Shown here piece by piece: positions 47,801-58,000 of a stretch of 64,000 bases of DNA. Source of the DNA: Liolophura sinensis. Taxonomy: Eukaryota > Mollusca > Polyplacophora > Chitonida > Chitonidae. The position numbers and the translations under genes were made by a program. Location: contig NC_088300.1 in NCBI RefSeq assembly GCF_032854445.1, positions 35,693,608 to 35,757,607 on the forward strand, read 5' to 3'. The stretch's first letter is position 1. Each line of letters opens with the position of its first letter. Below the pieces are notes generated by a model. The model saw only the letters and a program-made list of their open reading frames with translations, was not told the DNA's origin and ran no database searches.

Positions 47801-49174
47801 TATCTTTCAGCTATATAAAGCAATGTTCTCTGTTATTGGTTGTGTCCTGGAAAAAAAAATGGAGAAAATATTTGGTCCTTCAAAAACTGTAACGTATAAA
47901 TTAATGTCTTGGAAATAATGTATTACTGAATATGTAGACATGTAGAGTTGTTGCAAGTTCAAAGGTATTTTCAAACTATGATGTACAAGTTGATCCACCA
48001 TAACAACTTCACTGTCAGTGAAAAGTAAGATTTTCCTTTCTTGTGTTAAAATGAGTAGCTTTTTTGTGTTTTTTTTGTAGAGTAAAATGAAGAAAACACG
48101 TAGTGAGGGTGATTTGTTGAGTGTGACCAGCTCAGAGTCTGAGGATGGGGACTCAGAATTGGCCAAAACATTCCAGAAAATTCGAGGAGGCCCATCTGGA
48201 TCCAACTCAGGTCAAGTTCAAGTTTGTGATTATCTCCCCTTAATACGATTTTGGATTATCTCCCCTTAGTCCCATTGCCACCGTATGTGAAGGAATCTGC
48301 TGAGGACCCCTGTCATGGAGTTTAATCTATTTCTTGGTGATTCCCCGTAGTTTCCGCCACACATAAATCACACTGCTGTCACATTGTATTGTTGAGCACA
48401 GCAACGGCAGTCAAATCAGTTTAACAAATTATGTTGCCCAATATATTAAAAAATATGATGAGATTAGTGAGTCAGTGGGTAACCTATGTAGAACAAAAGC
48501 CTAACACAAAAGTTCATGTGTTAACATTGTAAATATGTTGTAGATACCTTGTTCCCAGACTTACTGCTTTTGTTTCATTTTTGTACAATGTCACAAAGGT
48601 GGTCTACATAAAATACATACTCTCATGAAAATGACATAAATATATTATGAAAATCAGTCAACAAGATCAGAATTTGAATATTTTGAGTTCTGGATAGATG
48701 CTATCATCAGTACATTTTAGGCACTGATAAGGTTTGATGAGCCTGTTCCAAACCTTTATGTTATTGTACAATTTGGTTTACCTACATGGCTTGTATGAAT
48801 TTGACACCCAAAAGCATGTCATACAACTGACAATGTTCTGTAATTTGACAGTTTGATAACTAAAATAACGCAGATTTGACATAAAATGCAATGTACAGGA
48901 AAAAGTTGTCAGAGTAATCATAACCCATGGTTTTAACCTTGTATGTATAAATGTACATAATTTCTTGCATATGATCCTTGGAGTGAAGTTGTATCCATAA
49001 GTTGTAGACTTGATCCAGAATGACAGAACTACAGGGGAAGACTACTTGTATATAAAGGTGTATTAGTTCTTCTTTCCAGTCATGATAATTGTAGGTTTGT
49101 ATCTTTTAGGTGTTCCTGGGCCAGGTTTGCCTAAGGTGCAAGAGGAGAGAGATTCTCAAATCAGTGCTCTGTAA
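26843..49174 (+). CDS. SHTN1: Shootin-1, coiled-coil neuronal polarity protein (complete, short form)
   Basis: In vertebrates shootin-1 couples actin flow to L1-CAM adhesion in growth cones. Sixteen exons with GT..AG borders join in matching phases: 26843-26948, 28110-28162, 29878-29938, 30340-30434, 33157-33289, 35422-35519, 35939-36020, 37514-37608, 39132-39278, 42290-42443, 43974-44058, 46435-46484, 46853-46968, 47506-47568, 48081-48210 and 49110-49174. They encode 510 residues. Most is coiled coil with two related segments (LVEPMYNEYDKLQTRLSIET... and CSELAFKEYQSLRKKYDIEI...). KRQSAILL at exon 9 matches human KRQSHLLL. A proline run (QPPPPPPLP, about residues 354-362) is followed by EKREMKQRK and AIDEMMNRIKGG, matching human EEMMDRIKKG. 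The C-terminus is Ser/Glu-rich (KKTRSEGDLLSVTSSESEDG). Exon 9 is begun at 39132, not 39144, because MYVQSEAM aligns with human MFIEQNKL. The coding frame has no defects. Confidence 0.92.
28221..28866. repeat. 33-bp minisatellite in SHTN1 intron 2
   Basis: About 20 copies of gtcacagtgtcttgtagctc plus gcattaatggaaa, with variants (gtgttactgg, cacattaatgg, attg). It begins 58 bases after the exon 2 donor. Exon 2 reads open into the first copies because the period is a multiple of three. Confidence 0.97.
28870..29877. other. Remainder of SHTN1 intron 2
   Basis: AT-rich unique sequence. A SINE family A scrap lies at about 29605-29635 (ctgaggaaggcagcatgagc). Nothing else is recognised. Confidence 0.4.
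30435..35421. other. SHTN1 introns 4 and 5
   Basis: Long AT-rich introns flanking exon 5 (33157-33289). No repeat family, RNA gene or second gene is evident. A weak local duplication lies around 35160-35390 (tgcccttgtggaaact and tacccttgtggaagct; acttcccctgg twice). Confidence 0.4.
36021..37513. other. SHTN1 intron 7
   Basis: Contains a poly-A run of about 20 at 36244-36263 and an AT/AAT-rich simple stretch at about 36978-37045. No gene is seen. Confidence 0.4.
37995..38830. repeat. 36-bp minisatellite in SHTN1 intron 8
   Basis: About 23 copies of acagatgtacagtcaaacag followed by ttaacagatactgctt, with a recurrent variant (aattaacatatactgcgc) and two-base deletions (cagatgcagtcaaac). It grades into a more diverged, longer-period relative at 38830-39131 that runs up to the exon 9 acceptor (cttgacag then atgtacgttcag). 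Confidence 0.97.
39279..42225. repeat. 54-bp minisatellite filling SHTN1 intron 9, with a 665-bp higher-order repeat
   Basis: The unit begins gtatgcacttgcagtttgtc, continues aacagaacaatctgttgttg and ends tagctcatgaggag. Roughly 50 copies run from the first intronic base to about 65 bases before exon 10. Copies vary by substitutions and small deletions. A block of about 665 bp is duplicated in tandem (for example 40751-41158 against 41416-41823). The long open frames on both strands here are a consequence of the 54-bp period. Confidence 0.97.
42444..43973. other. SHTN1 intron 10
   Basis: Holds the second copy of the short inverted-repeat element seen at 2990 (about 42905-43130: gaatgatgaccttcaat ... 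caatttgaggtcatcat). Nothing else is recognised. Confidence 0.45.
44284..44555 (+). mobile_element. SINE family A, full-length tRNA-derived copy
   Basis: The head has a tRNA-like A box (gtggctcagtcggttagcgc) and a B box (gttcaagtcc, close to GGTTCGANTCC), the Pol III internal promoter. The body includes gcagcaacctgcggatggtc and gtttccacccaccataatgc. The tail is caccaatcaaataaataaataaataaat. It is the best reference copy in the window and lies in SHTN1 intron 11. Confidence 0.92.
44862..45058 (+). mobile_element. SINE family A, 5'-truncated copy
   Basis: Starts gtggccgtgagctcaagtcc, just upstream of the B box, and ends with the caatcaaataaataaataaat tail. Confidence 0.88.
45164..45536. repeat. 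52-bp minisatellite, seven nearly identical copies
   Basis: The unit is aaatcagcttataatcaggt, atttaaaggggggccatggg, atgcgctatgat. Copies are almost perfect: one has an extra G in the G run, and the last has gccatgat and aagcagc. This points to very recent expansion. It is in SHTN1 intron 11. Confidence 0.97.
45990..46185 (+). mobile_element. Retroposon family B, diverged copy
   Basis: Shares tgtcttcttgtgacaggg, ccctaacctctcagtgctcagc and ggcagcatg with the copies at 5878 and 9343. It lies in SHTN1 intron 11. Confidence 0.45.
46535..46645 (+). mobile_element. SINE family A, 3' fragment
   Basis: From ccccgggctctgcccggttt to caccaatcaaataaataatt, in SHTN1 intron 12. Confidence 0.88.
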
Positions 49175-49181
49175 TCAACAG
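49110..49181 (+). other. SHTN1: SHTN1 exon 16 as a 72-nt stop-containing cassette
   Basis: The acceptor (atcttttag) begins phase-1 coding for GVPGPGLPKVQEERDSQISAL and an in-frame TAA at 49172-49174. Seven bases later comes a strong donor (caacag then gtatgt). Inclusion would give the short protein; the 72-nt length is a multiple of three, so skipping would keep the frame into 50354. Confidence 0.6.
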
Positions 49182-49744
49182 GTATGTCATGAAGCTTCAA
49201 GGAATGGACGGGAGTTCTGATCATGCAATCTAAGGCGTCTACTCAACAAGATTTTGTTGCATTCATTTACTTGATTAGCATATATCTTACATTCGCATAA
49301 GACATTAGACAAGAGTCATTAAGAGAGTTAGCAGAACAGTGCCCGCTTGCCCACTTTTAACATTAAGAGCATGTAGCTACCATACCAACCAGCTGTGTAT
49401 CATTACATCGTTATAATAGTTTCGTGCCCTGTTAAGAGGGCTTCGTGTGATTGGGCCCAGGACATAATTTTTAAAGAGATACTGTATTTGACATAAAAAT
49501 TCACCCCAAAAATTGCAATTTGAGAGGTAAATAAAATATTACTTTTATAGAGTTGAAACAGATTTTTCCAGTAGAATATTATCATACATTGCAAACAAAC
49601 ATCACAACATTTTTCGAAGATTAACAGCAGTCTCCAAATCGGGCATTTGTGCGTAATTTGAGATCAGAAGAAGTATTCTCATATGAGACAGAACGAGATG
49701 ATGTAACATAACTCAGACTAAACTGGCATTCAGCATGAAGAGGA

Positions 49745-49962
49745 TAGTGCAACGACTGGTTGACCCGTATCAGTATAATGGCTCGGGCAGGGCGGCTTAC
49801 TTGCCTGCGGTAAGTCGTCTCAGTGAAGCAGCACTAAATAAAAGAGCGATGGAAATCGGTCCTGCAACAAGGAGGCACATTACACGTACATGCACCCTAA
49901 GGATTCCTTCGTCGTCATATGACTGAAAAATTGTTGAGTACGACGTTAAACCCCAAGCACTC
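49745..49962 (-). mobile_element. Retroposon family B copy
   Basis: On the minus strand: ggggtttaacgtcgtactca, ttttcagtcatatgacgacg and cattatactgatacgggtca. These are the same landmarks in the same order as at 5878. Confidence 0.65.
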
Positions 49963-50353
49963 ACTCAGACTAAACTGAGTCTACTGGCTTATATACCAGT
50001 ACTTAAATCCAGATTATTGGCATATCTAGGAACATGTATGAGTCATAATGTACAGTGAAACTGAACCTGTTTTCTTTTTTTTTTTTTTTTTTCAAAAATA
50101 ATATTGCTTTTCTGAACAAAATGCTGAAATTACATGTACACATTATATTAATTACGTCTTAAGAAAAGATGAAAAATATATAGAATAGTGAAGGTTGAAT
50201 AAGCTCTGGTAATATTTCAGTGTATTTAGCCTTATTTTTAAAATATTAAAGATGATATAATGTATGTTTCACCTTTTTATTTTGTTACTATGTTATTATG
50301 TTGTGTTCATCTGTACTTGTGTTATGAGGTAATGTCGTTTTTATTGAATGCAG

Positions 50354-51403
50354 ATTCCAGCAGTAGCAGTGAAGAAATGTCATCTGCAATGTCAACCAGA
50401 TTTGGAAATCCATGCTACATTCCAGTGGTCAGAATTATTTTAATCATAGTTAGTGTAACATTTCCTTATACTTGTTGTATGCATGTCTGTAGTGCTGCCT
50501 GTGTATATTTTACCTAAGTAATAGGTCAAGAAATACACTTGTTTTTATGTGCTATTTTCATATTTTTTACAACCATTGACTTGTAAATTCCTAAAGCTTT
50601 TCATTAATACCTCGTAAACTATGTAAATTTGAGATTACATTTCTGCATATGTAAACGTACAGTGATGATTTCATTAGCTGGATTACACTACATGAACTAG
50701 GTAGGAATGAGGAGGAAAGAAAGCAAAGGGGATTTATGAATCTGGTTCTGTGATTTTAAATTCAAACAGTGTGTGCCTATATATGCTTGTGAAATTAGGG
50801 TTGTAAAATCACACTGAAGAGTATTATTGTAAACAGATGTTCAATAATTCAATACTCTTTTTCTCACCAATGCAGTTGCTGTAAGTTCAAGTCCAGCTCA
50901 TGCTGGCTTCCTCTCCGGCCGTAAGTGGGAAGGTCTGTCAGCAACCTGCGGATGGTCGTGGGTTTCCCCGGGGGCTCTGCTAAGTTTCCTCCCACTATAA
51001 TGATAGCTGCCGTCGTATAAGTGAAATATTCTTGAGTACAGTGTAAAACACCAATCAAATAAATAAATAAATCAATACTCTTTTTTTTTAAAGTACCCTT
51101 TGTTATAAATGTGGCTATTGCCATGTAATAGCTGTAGTTTGTTACAGTTTGTAAAAAATTTAAAAAGGTATAAGCTTTTTTCAGTAGCTTTTACATTTTC
51201 TGCATGTCTCTTGATGTGTTTTAGCCATACAGGCTGTCTAAGTGCATATTTTATAGGGTGTGGAGATTCTATTTGGAGTGTGTTTTACTCCAGTTTTCAT
51301 TTTTTGATATACATGTTTGCCTGTGTATGATTTTCAGGGTGTAATTTCTCCACAACTGGGTAACAGTCACAAAAATTCATATGCAGATGAATTGTCATCA
51401 TAG
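50354..51403 (+). CDS. SHTN1: Candidate alternative last exons of SHTN1 (long C-terminus)
   Basis: Exon 15 ends in phase 1. A good acceptor (ttgaatgcag) at 50352-50353 opens a 74-nt exon (50354-50427) that, joined to the G of exon 15, reads DSSSSSEEMSSAMSTRFG and continues to NPCYIPV. Its donor (gtcaga) is weak. A strong acceptor (gattttcag) then opens 51338-51403 in the matching phase 0, reading GVISPQLGNSHKNSYADELS to a TAG stop. The product would have 535 residues. Vertebrate SHTN1 also has isoforms that differ at the C-terminus. There is no direct homology to the human tail, so this is inferred from phase and splice signals. Confidence 0.45.
50866..51074 (+). mobile_element. SINE family A, 5'-truncated copy
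   Basis: ctcaccaatgcagttgctgt, B box gttcaagtcc, then the body and caatcaaataaataaataaat tail. It lies between the two candidate terminal SHTN1 exons. Confidence 0.9.
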
Positions 51404-53897
51404 AAAGCTGAAACAGATGGACTGGATTTACATGTTCATAGGCAAATCTGTGTGTGATGCTTAAAGTAAGAAAACATTGTCAGCCTCATTATTTGATATT
51501 CATGGCATTTTTCTGCTTCTAGCATTTTTCAGAGTTTATATTAATTGGAATTTTAGAAAGCTATTTTCAGTGTAATACAAACTATATTTTAGCTTTATTG
51601 TGCAATGTTTAAAAAGTTTCCTGCAAGTTTCCTGTCAGCATAAAAGTGACCCACACTCTATTGTTACAGGATGTATACTTGTATGTTTTAATCTAACAGA
51701 TTTAGGAGTTATTCAGGAAGAGAGTGGAAACAAAGCTATATGTATATCCTATATACAAACCACAGATATTTTTTTCTGATGTGCTTGGGAGCTCAATAAA
51801 TCAATATCTAATGTGTAATTTAATTCTAAAGCCATGGCATACACAATGTTAAAGTAACCAGAAACATGATGTTGCATCAACTTGTACCCCACGCCCATAT
51901 GGTTAAAGGCATCTAGGGTTGAGATGATGTAACCAGAAACAGATGCGTTCTCAACTTATGGAAGAACCTCTGACTGAGTTCAGTATTCGATTGATTGAAT
52001 TGATGGCAGTGCTATCAATTTTCTCAGTGTGTGCAGTTTTGCTTACTTTGAACTGCAATATCTCAGTTATGCCTTTTACACTTCATACTGGACACTTTAT
52101 TGAAACATCCATACATTTAGTCTGGTGGTGTCTTTTCTTTTTAAAATGCTTCTTGGTATGCAGAGATACATGTATGTACAACCATACTGCTGTCAAGGTC
52201 TGGAAGAGATCAGTTCATGTACATATGAATAGATGTAACCATGTTCACACGCAGATGGTTTTTTGTTTGCTAATGAAGATGGTACACATACTATTGGCGG
52301 CTTAATTTGATCCATTGTCATTCATTGTATGGCTGAAAACTTGTGTATTTCAGTCATTATCATTATTATTCAGTATTAACAAAGTACTGGTATAACGTGT
52401 AAATGACCTAAAATTTTGCCCATTAAATATTACTAAATAAATATTATTATTAAATATCAAAACACAAGTATGAGATCGATAGGCTTCTCATAGTCATGGA
52501 AAATAATAATGGGTGAATTTTAGGTCATTTACCACATTTTTTTATGCTTTTGTGTTTCATTTGTTAGAACTGCTTTGACCAGTCAACACCAAAAGTGGTG
52601 CCCTTTGTTATACATAGGCAGCAAGTTCTGATCCCTGTGAGAAAATCATGCTCGTTGGTTTTAATGCTGATAATTTACCAGATGAAGTGAGAAAATAGTG
52701 TTTCCTGCAGTTATAAAGCCTGGTAATTTAGTAGAGGAGGATATAAAATAGTGCTTCCTGCAGTTATAAGGCCTGATAATTTACTGGAGAAGGAAATATG
52801 TAGTGCTTACAGGAATGTAGACCTGGCCAATCATAAATTACTAGACAAAAGTGAGGGAATAGTGCTACTAGGAATTATAACCTGTCAATGTATTGGTGAT
52901 TAAAAACCATATATATTTTGTATTATAACCCATCTTTGAGTTATTTATTAAAGAAGAACCAGTTTTAATACTGAGATTTGGTTCTGTGAACAGTGTGTCA
53001 AGTGACAAGTAAGTGTAGCATGACTCTCATGGTTCGCCCCATGTAAGATTATAATCTGTAATAATCGTGATGTGTTTGAACTATTATTGCATTATCAGGA
53101 CATGCTGGTTTTGAACGGGGCTATCTGTGACTCAGATGCTAAAAGCGGCGACTGGCTTTTTACCAATAAAGTTATGTAATGGAGACTGCTCTTGGTGGTT
53201 TGGCAACATTTGGGAGGACAAAGGGTTGTCTATTCTGTTTCCTTCATAAACCCGACCACTATTGTATCGCAAATGACATACTGATATGTATTCTTGTGTT
53301 CAGCAGCAGTGTCATACACTACAGTGGCGTGTACTTCCACATCAAACAAGTATACAGTTTTTCTGGGCAGGGTACTATTACAACATCTGGAAACTAAGTT
53401 GTCAAAACCAAGCACCTCTAACAACACAGTTGCATTGCTGATGTGAAACATAATTTAATAAACTATTTTAAAAAAAAAATAACAAGATAAATCTTATGAC
53501 GGTTTACAAATCTTTGTCAACAAGAGATTCTGTTACTAACTGAATGTGTTATCCAGTGGTTCTATTCATTTCACATTGTGAAAATGTTCACGTTGCCTTA
53601 TTTTTACATTTTTTTTAAATTTCAAAACAACTTTTCACACATGTTGCCCCCATATGCATGTTTTTCCTTTTTCTTAGAAGCTTGAAGTTGTGTTCTTGAG
53701 CTAGTTGCTTCACATTATGTCAGTGTCTTGATGCACACATTCAGGTATGAACAAAATAAAAAGCATACCCATCACAAAGATTGTAACATTATAGATATCT
53801 TGCTCTTGAAACATACGTTCGTGAAGTTTCAGTTTCTAACTGATGTCCTCAAAATGAGAACACTTCACAGGAATTTCCCAATTTGTCCCTTACACTA
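51404..53897. other. Region between the SHTN1 and ENO4 3' ends
   Basis: No coding sequence is supported. It probably contains the 3' UTRs of both convergent genes. Plus-strand AATAAA occurs at 51795-51800 and 53165-53170. A degenerate tandem repeat of about 66 bp (agtgcttcctgcagttataa, cctgataattta) lies at about 52675-52870. Confidence 0.45.
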
Positions 53898-54974
53898 TTA
53901 GTCTGCATCAGGTGTTTTCTCTGAGACCTCCCCCTCGGTGGCCTCCTCCTCCGGAATCTGTACATCAGCAGGGGGTGGGACAGTAAGGTTTGGGTAGTTG
54001 TGTTCACTGTGGGTCTCCAAACAATCGGAACTCTCCAGTATGTCCTCTATTTGTAACAGTCGGTTGAGCTTGGACACCCTTTCTCCGCGGCAGGGGGCAC
54101 CTATCTTCAGAAATCTGGCTCCCACGCCCACAGCCTGTCAATCACAGTTTTAGGCAGAAACATTAAGTTTGTAACATTAACTTGGCTGTATTACATTAAG
54201 TGAGACGGCTTGCATATGATCAGAATTTGTTTAGTGTGGGTACAAAAAAAACACTTGGCTATGTTCCAGTACTGTAAGCACAATTCAGCAAATTTCAGAG
54301 TGCATTTTGCTGTCGCCAACGTCTGTGATGCATAAGTTCAAATGGGGTTTTCTAACCCTCCACAAAAGGAAGCAAATATTGCAAATCAGGAATAATCACA
54401 GCTGACATTGTTATTGAATTAGGTAGAGGGCACTGTTATTCCATGAGTTACATGTTCATAGGCAAGAATTGCTTCCCTTTGTAGAGGGCTAGTGAACCGT
54501 TATTGCCATGATGAAAGCATGGAAATGAACAGGTGACCAAGGGAGACAACCTAGTTTGTGATAGGTTTTAAAAAAAATTGCATACTTTTTTATTCTGACT
54601 TGTACTTTCTGTAACGTTTATTTTGAACCTAACATGTCGGAATAAGAACACCCATACATGCAGGTTTCCTCTACATATATTTTTGACAAACTTAAATCAT
54701 GTGGCCACACCGAATTACCTCCCTTAAGAGGTCACTCTCCCGCTTAAAAGGTGTGTTAATAGGAGTAAGCTGTGGTGAGGTAGGACCTTGGCTTATGGCA
54801 AGTTTCTGAGATAAAGCGACATAAGCCAGCTTAAGACCTAACTTTAAGACAATAATTTTTGTAATTTTGTATGACTTATTAGGAGAGCCCTGGATAAACT
54901 TCATGTATTTTTTAAATTTGGAAGTAATTAAAAAATTCTGGTCAAAACACAATAGCCAGCTTTCACGATACATC

Positions 54975-55006
<32 letters not shown>

Positions 55007-58000
55007 CGATAAAAGACATTAAGTTTCGTCCTTAGATTTGGAAAATGTATCCCATAAATCATTGCGTTGATTGTGGTCCTTCCTGAATGGGCGCTGCGGG
55101 ACAGGGTCGGGGACGGTCAATGGATTATATGAACCATCCCTGAATGTAATAAACATGCAAGCTCACGCATCACTGGGCAGTCAGTCTGTGCTCCTGCCAC
55201 CAATAGATCATGTTTTCTTCAGTTTTAATCATACTTAATTTAGTACATACAGGCTTACTTCACAACAGGGTTGTAATAGTCATCATATTTTCACTATTAG
55301 CCATCACTATATTTTTCTTCGGTTTAATTCATGGGTATAATCAGAAATGTACATGGGCTAGTCGGGAGACCGGCACACCTTGCGTCAGTGACTTGGCCCC
55401 ACGTGGCATGGAATAGAGATCATAGCTGCCATGCAGGAAAATGACAAGGACTGTGGGGCTACTCACCCACTTCTGTCATCTTGCCGCTAAATCAGTCGAG
55501 GTGAAAATAAACAACAGTAACTGATGTGTGAAACTTTACGTCATTTACCATACTTAAGGGTTGAAAAACATAGACATTTCAACGAATCTCAAAGTCTCTT
55601 TTTACATTCTCTTGCCTAGAAAATATTTGTTGCTATCACGATACCACCTACATACTACATGCTTGGATAGGCGAGGCCCCACTTCTTGTAACTAATCTCG
55701 CGCTACGTCATAGTCGGTGTTGTGTAAAAAGGGAGGTAATTCAGGTCAGGCCTATTATTTTGTTAATTTTCTTTATAAGCTGGCAGTTTTTTGTGAAGTG
55801 ACATATATATGTTCAAGTAGGTATCTACACTTGGGAACCTATATAAACAGACATGTCAACATGAAGACTTACCAAATCTGCTAGGAAATCATCAGTTGTT
55901 TCCCCTTGGCATGTGGATAGTACTACTTGGTTGGATGTTTCTTAAACAAAAGACGATACATCATTGATGTCTTTTTCATACGCTATCACATAACACTTGA
56001 TTTACCACTGAGAATACAATAATGCACAGGTTTAATTACTGATCTTTTTTTTTTTTTTATCTCTACCCACAACATACTTTTCTAACCTGTGAATCAAATG
56101 CTAGTCCAATGTTACATGCAAACATGTACATTAAACATCTCTTTTGATTTGACAACTGACTTCTTCTGATTAAAATCAAATCAAATCCAAAAATTTGAAA
56201 CCTTAAGATACACTCAACCTGAGTGGAATAACAGGTGATGCCAACCTGCTTGATCTGATGATCAAAAATGCACAGAATCTTAGTTTCATAAACTCTCAAG
56301 TGAAGCAGTCTTTTTAATACAGTGCTGACACAAAACAACAAATTACAAAAAAATGTATAGGTAACTGTAAAATGCTACACCATGTGAAAGGATTTCAAAT
56401 GGTTTCTGCTCTGGCGGTGGAGAATTTAAGTCAACAAATTTGATGAAGTGAATACCCCAAAAGTATGGTACAACAAACACCACAAAACCATAATTCGAGC
56501 CATCTTAATTGTTGGGAGTATAAAAAAAAAACACTACCCTTAAAGGTATTTGGATAGATGGCTTTTAAAACTGTCTGTCAATTTTACTTATTATTATATG
56601 CCCACCTTCCAATTTCTGCGTACAGGTGATGATATCTGAAACTGTATTCATCTGTTCCAACCTGAGTACCACACCGCTAGTCTGTAACTCTTTGTTCACC
56701 TCCTCAGACTTCAGCAGGCCTGGCCGGTGATACACAGCATCTCCAATCACGTAACACTTTGAGCTGACTTTCTCACACAGTTTATTCCACTGTCTGTGTC
56801 CTGCAATCAACATGGCATACAGTACTATTCCCACTGAAGTGAAAAGCTCTGTCCAAAATGACAATCACGAATAGTAAATCAAGCTACAAGATTTACATTT
56901 TTCCTAACTTGTTTAAAAAAAAGGTCCAGCACAAAGAATTTTTCCATCCTTGAATGTATATCAGTGACACTGAAGTCCAATATGCATATTGTAATTCTTC
57001 AACCTTTTTCCATGTTTGCAATATGTTTTATCCTACCATTATTCCATGTAGACTAATAAAATTATCATTTTTATAAAGCTCTGAAATTGGCCAACACAAT
57101 CAAAGTATGCTTAAGTTTTTGCGAAGGCTTGGAAAGTGTATCCCATGATTCATTGCACTGATTGTTGTTCTTACTGACTGGGCGCTGCGGGAGAGCATCA
57201 ACGGTGGCCAGGGGATTAATGGACAGTTTCCGAATCTAATAAACAAGCTCAGGCTTCACTAAGCAGTCAGTCTATGCTCCTGTCACCAACAGTTCATGTT
57301 TTTCCTCAGTTTTAATCATAATGAATTTGATCACAATGGTGCACCTTGATTGATTTATGATCGCCATTTTATGATGAATGGGAGTTCGGGAGAAGACTCT
57401 TTCGTGATTGATCAGCATGAACGTGACCACTCAGAACTTTACACATGTGGAGTGGCATGTTGATATGAATGCAGAGCTCTTCATGTACAAAGCTATAACA
57501 GAACTTGGAACCCCGCCAATCTTTACTTGCAAATTACCAGCAGATAATGACTCAAAGTGAGTTTAAAGCAACAACTTACCATCACAGGGCTTGAACTCTC
57601 CATATATACCCGCTGATGGCATGATTTTTGCTGCCGACAAGCAAAAAATAATCTCGCCTGTCGCTGGGCAACACTTGGGCAAATTAGGTAACAATGATTT
57701 GACTGACAGTGATTTAACTTCACAATGTACAAACCCCTCTCCTCAGTGGATCAATAAGCCCATTGATAGCTGGGTAACGGTGGAGGCAAATCCACCCAGA
57801 AATCCACCATATCCTCCGGCCCCTTCAGTCCACTACACTCGCCTCATATTTGCCCTCTCCTGTAACAGCAAACACATACACATGTGCCTATGTATTTCCT
57901 ATTTTAATAATATTAGCACCCATTTTTATTAAACTTGGCACAAGAATTTCTTCAGAGTAAATGATACAGCCATCATGTTTTCACGGATTATCTACATGAT

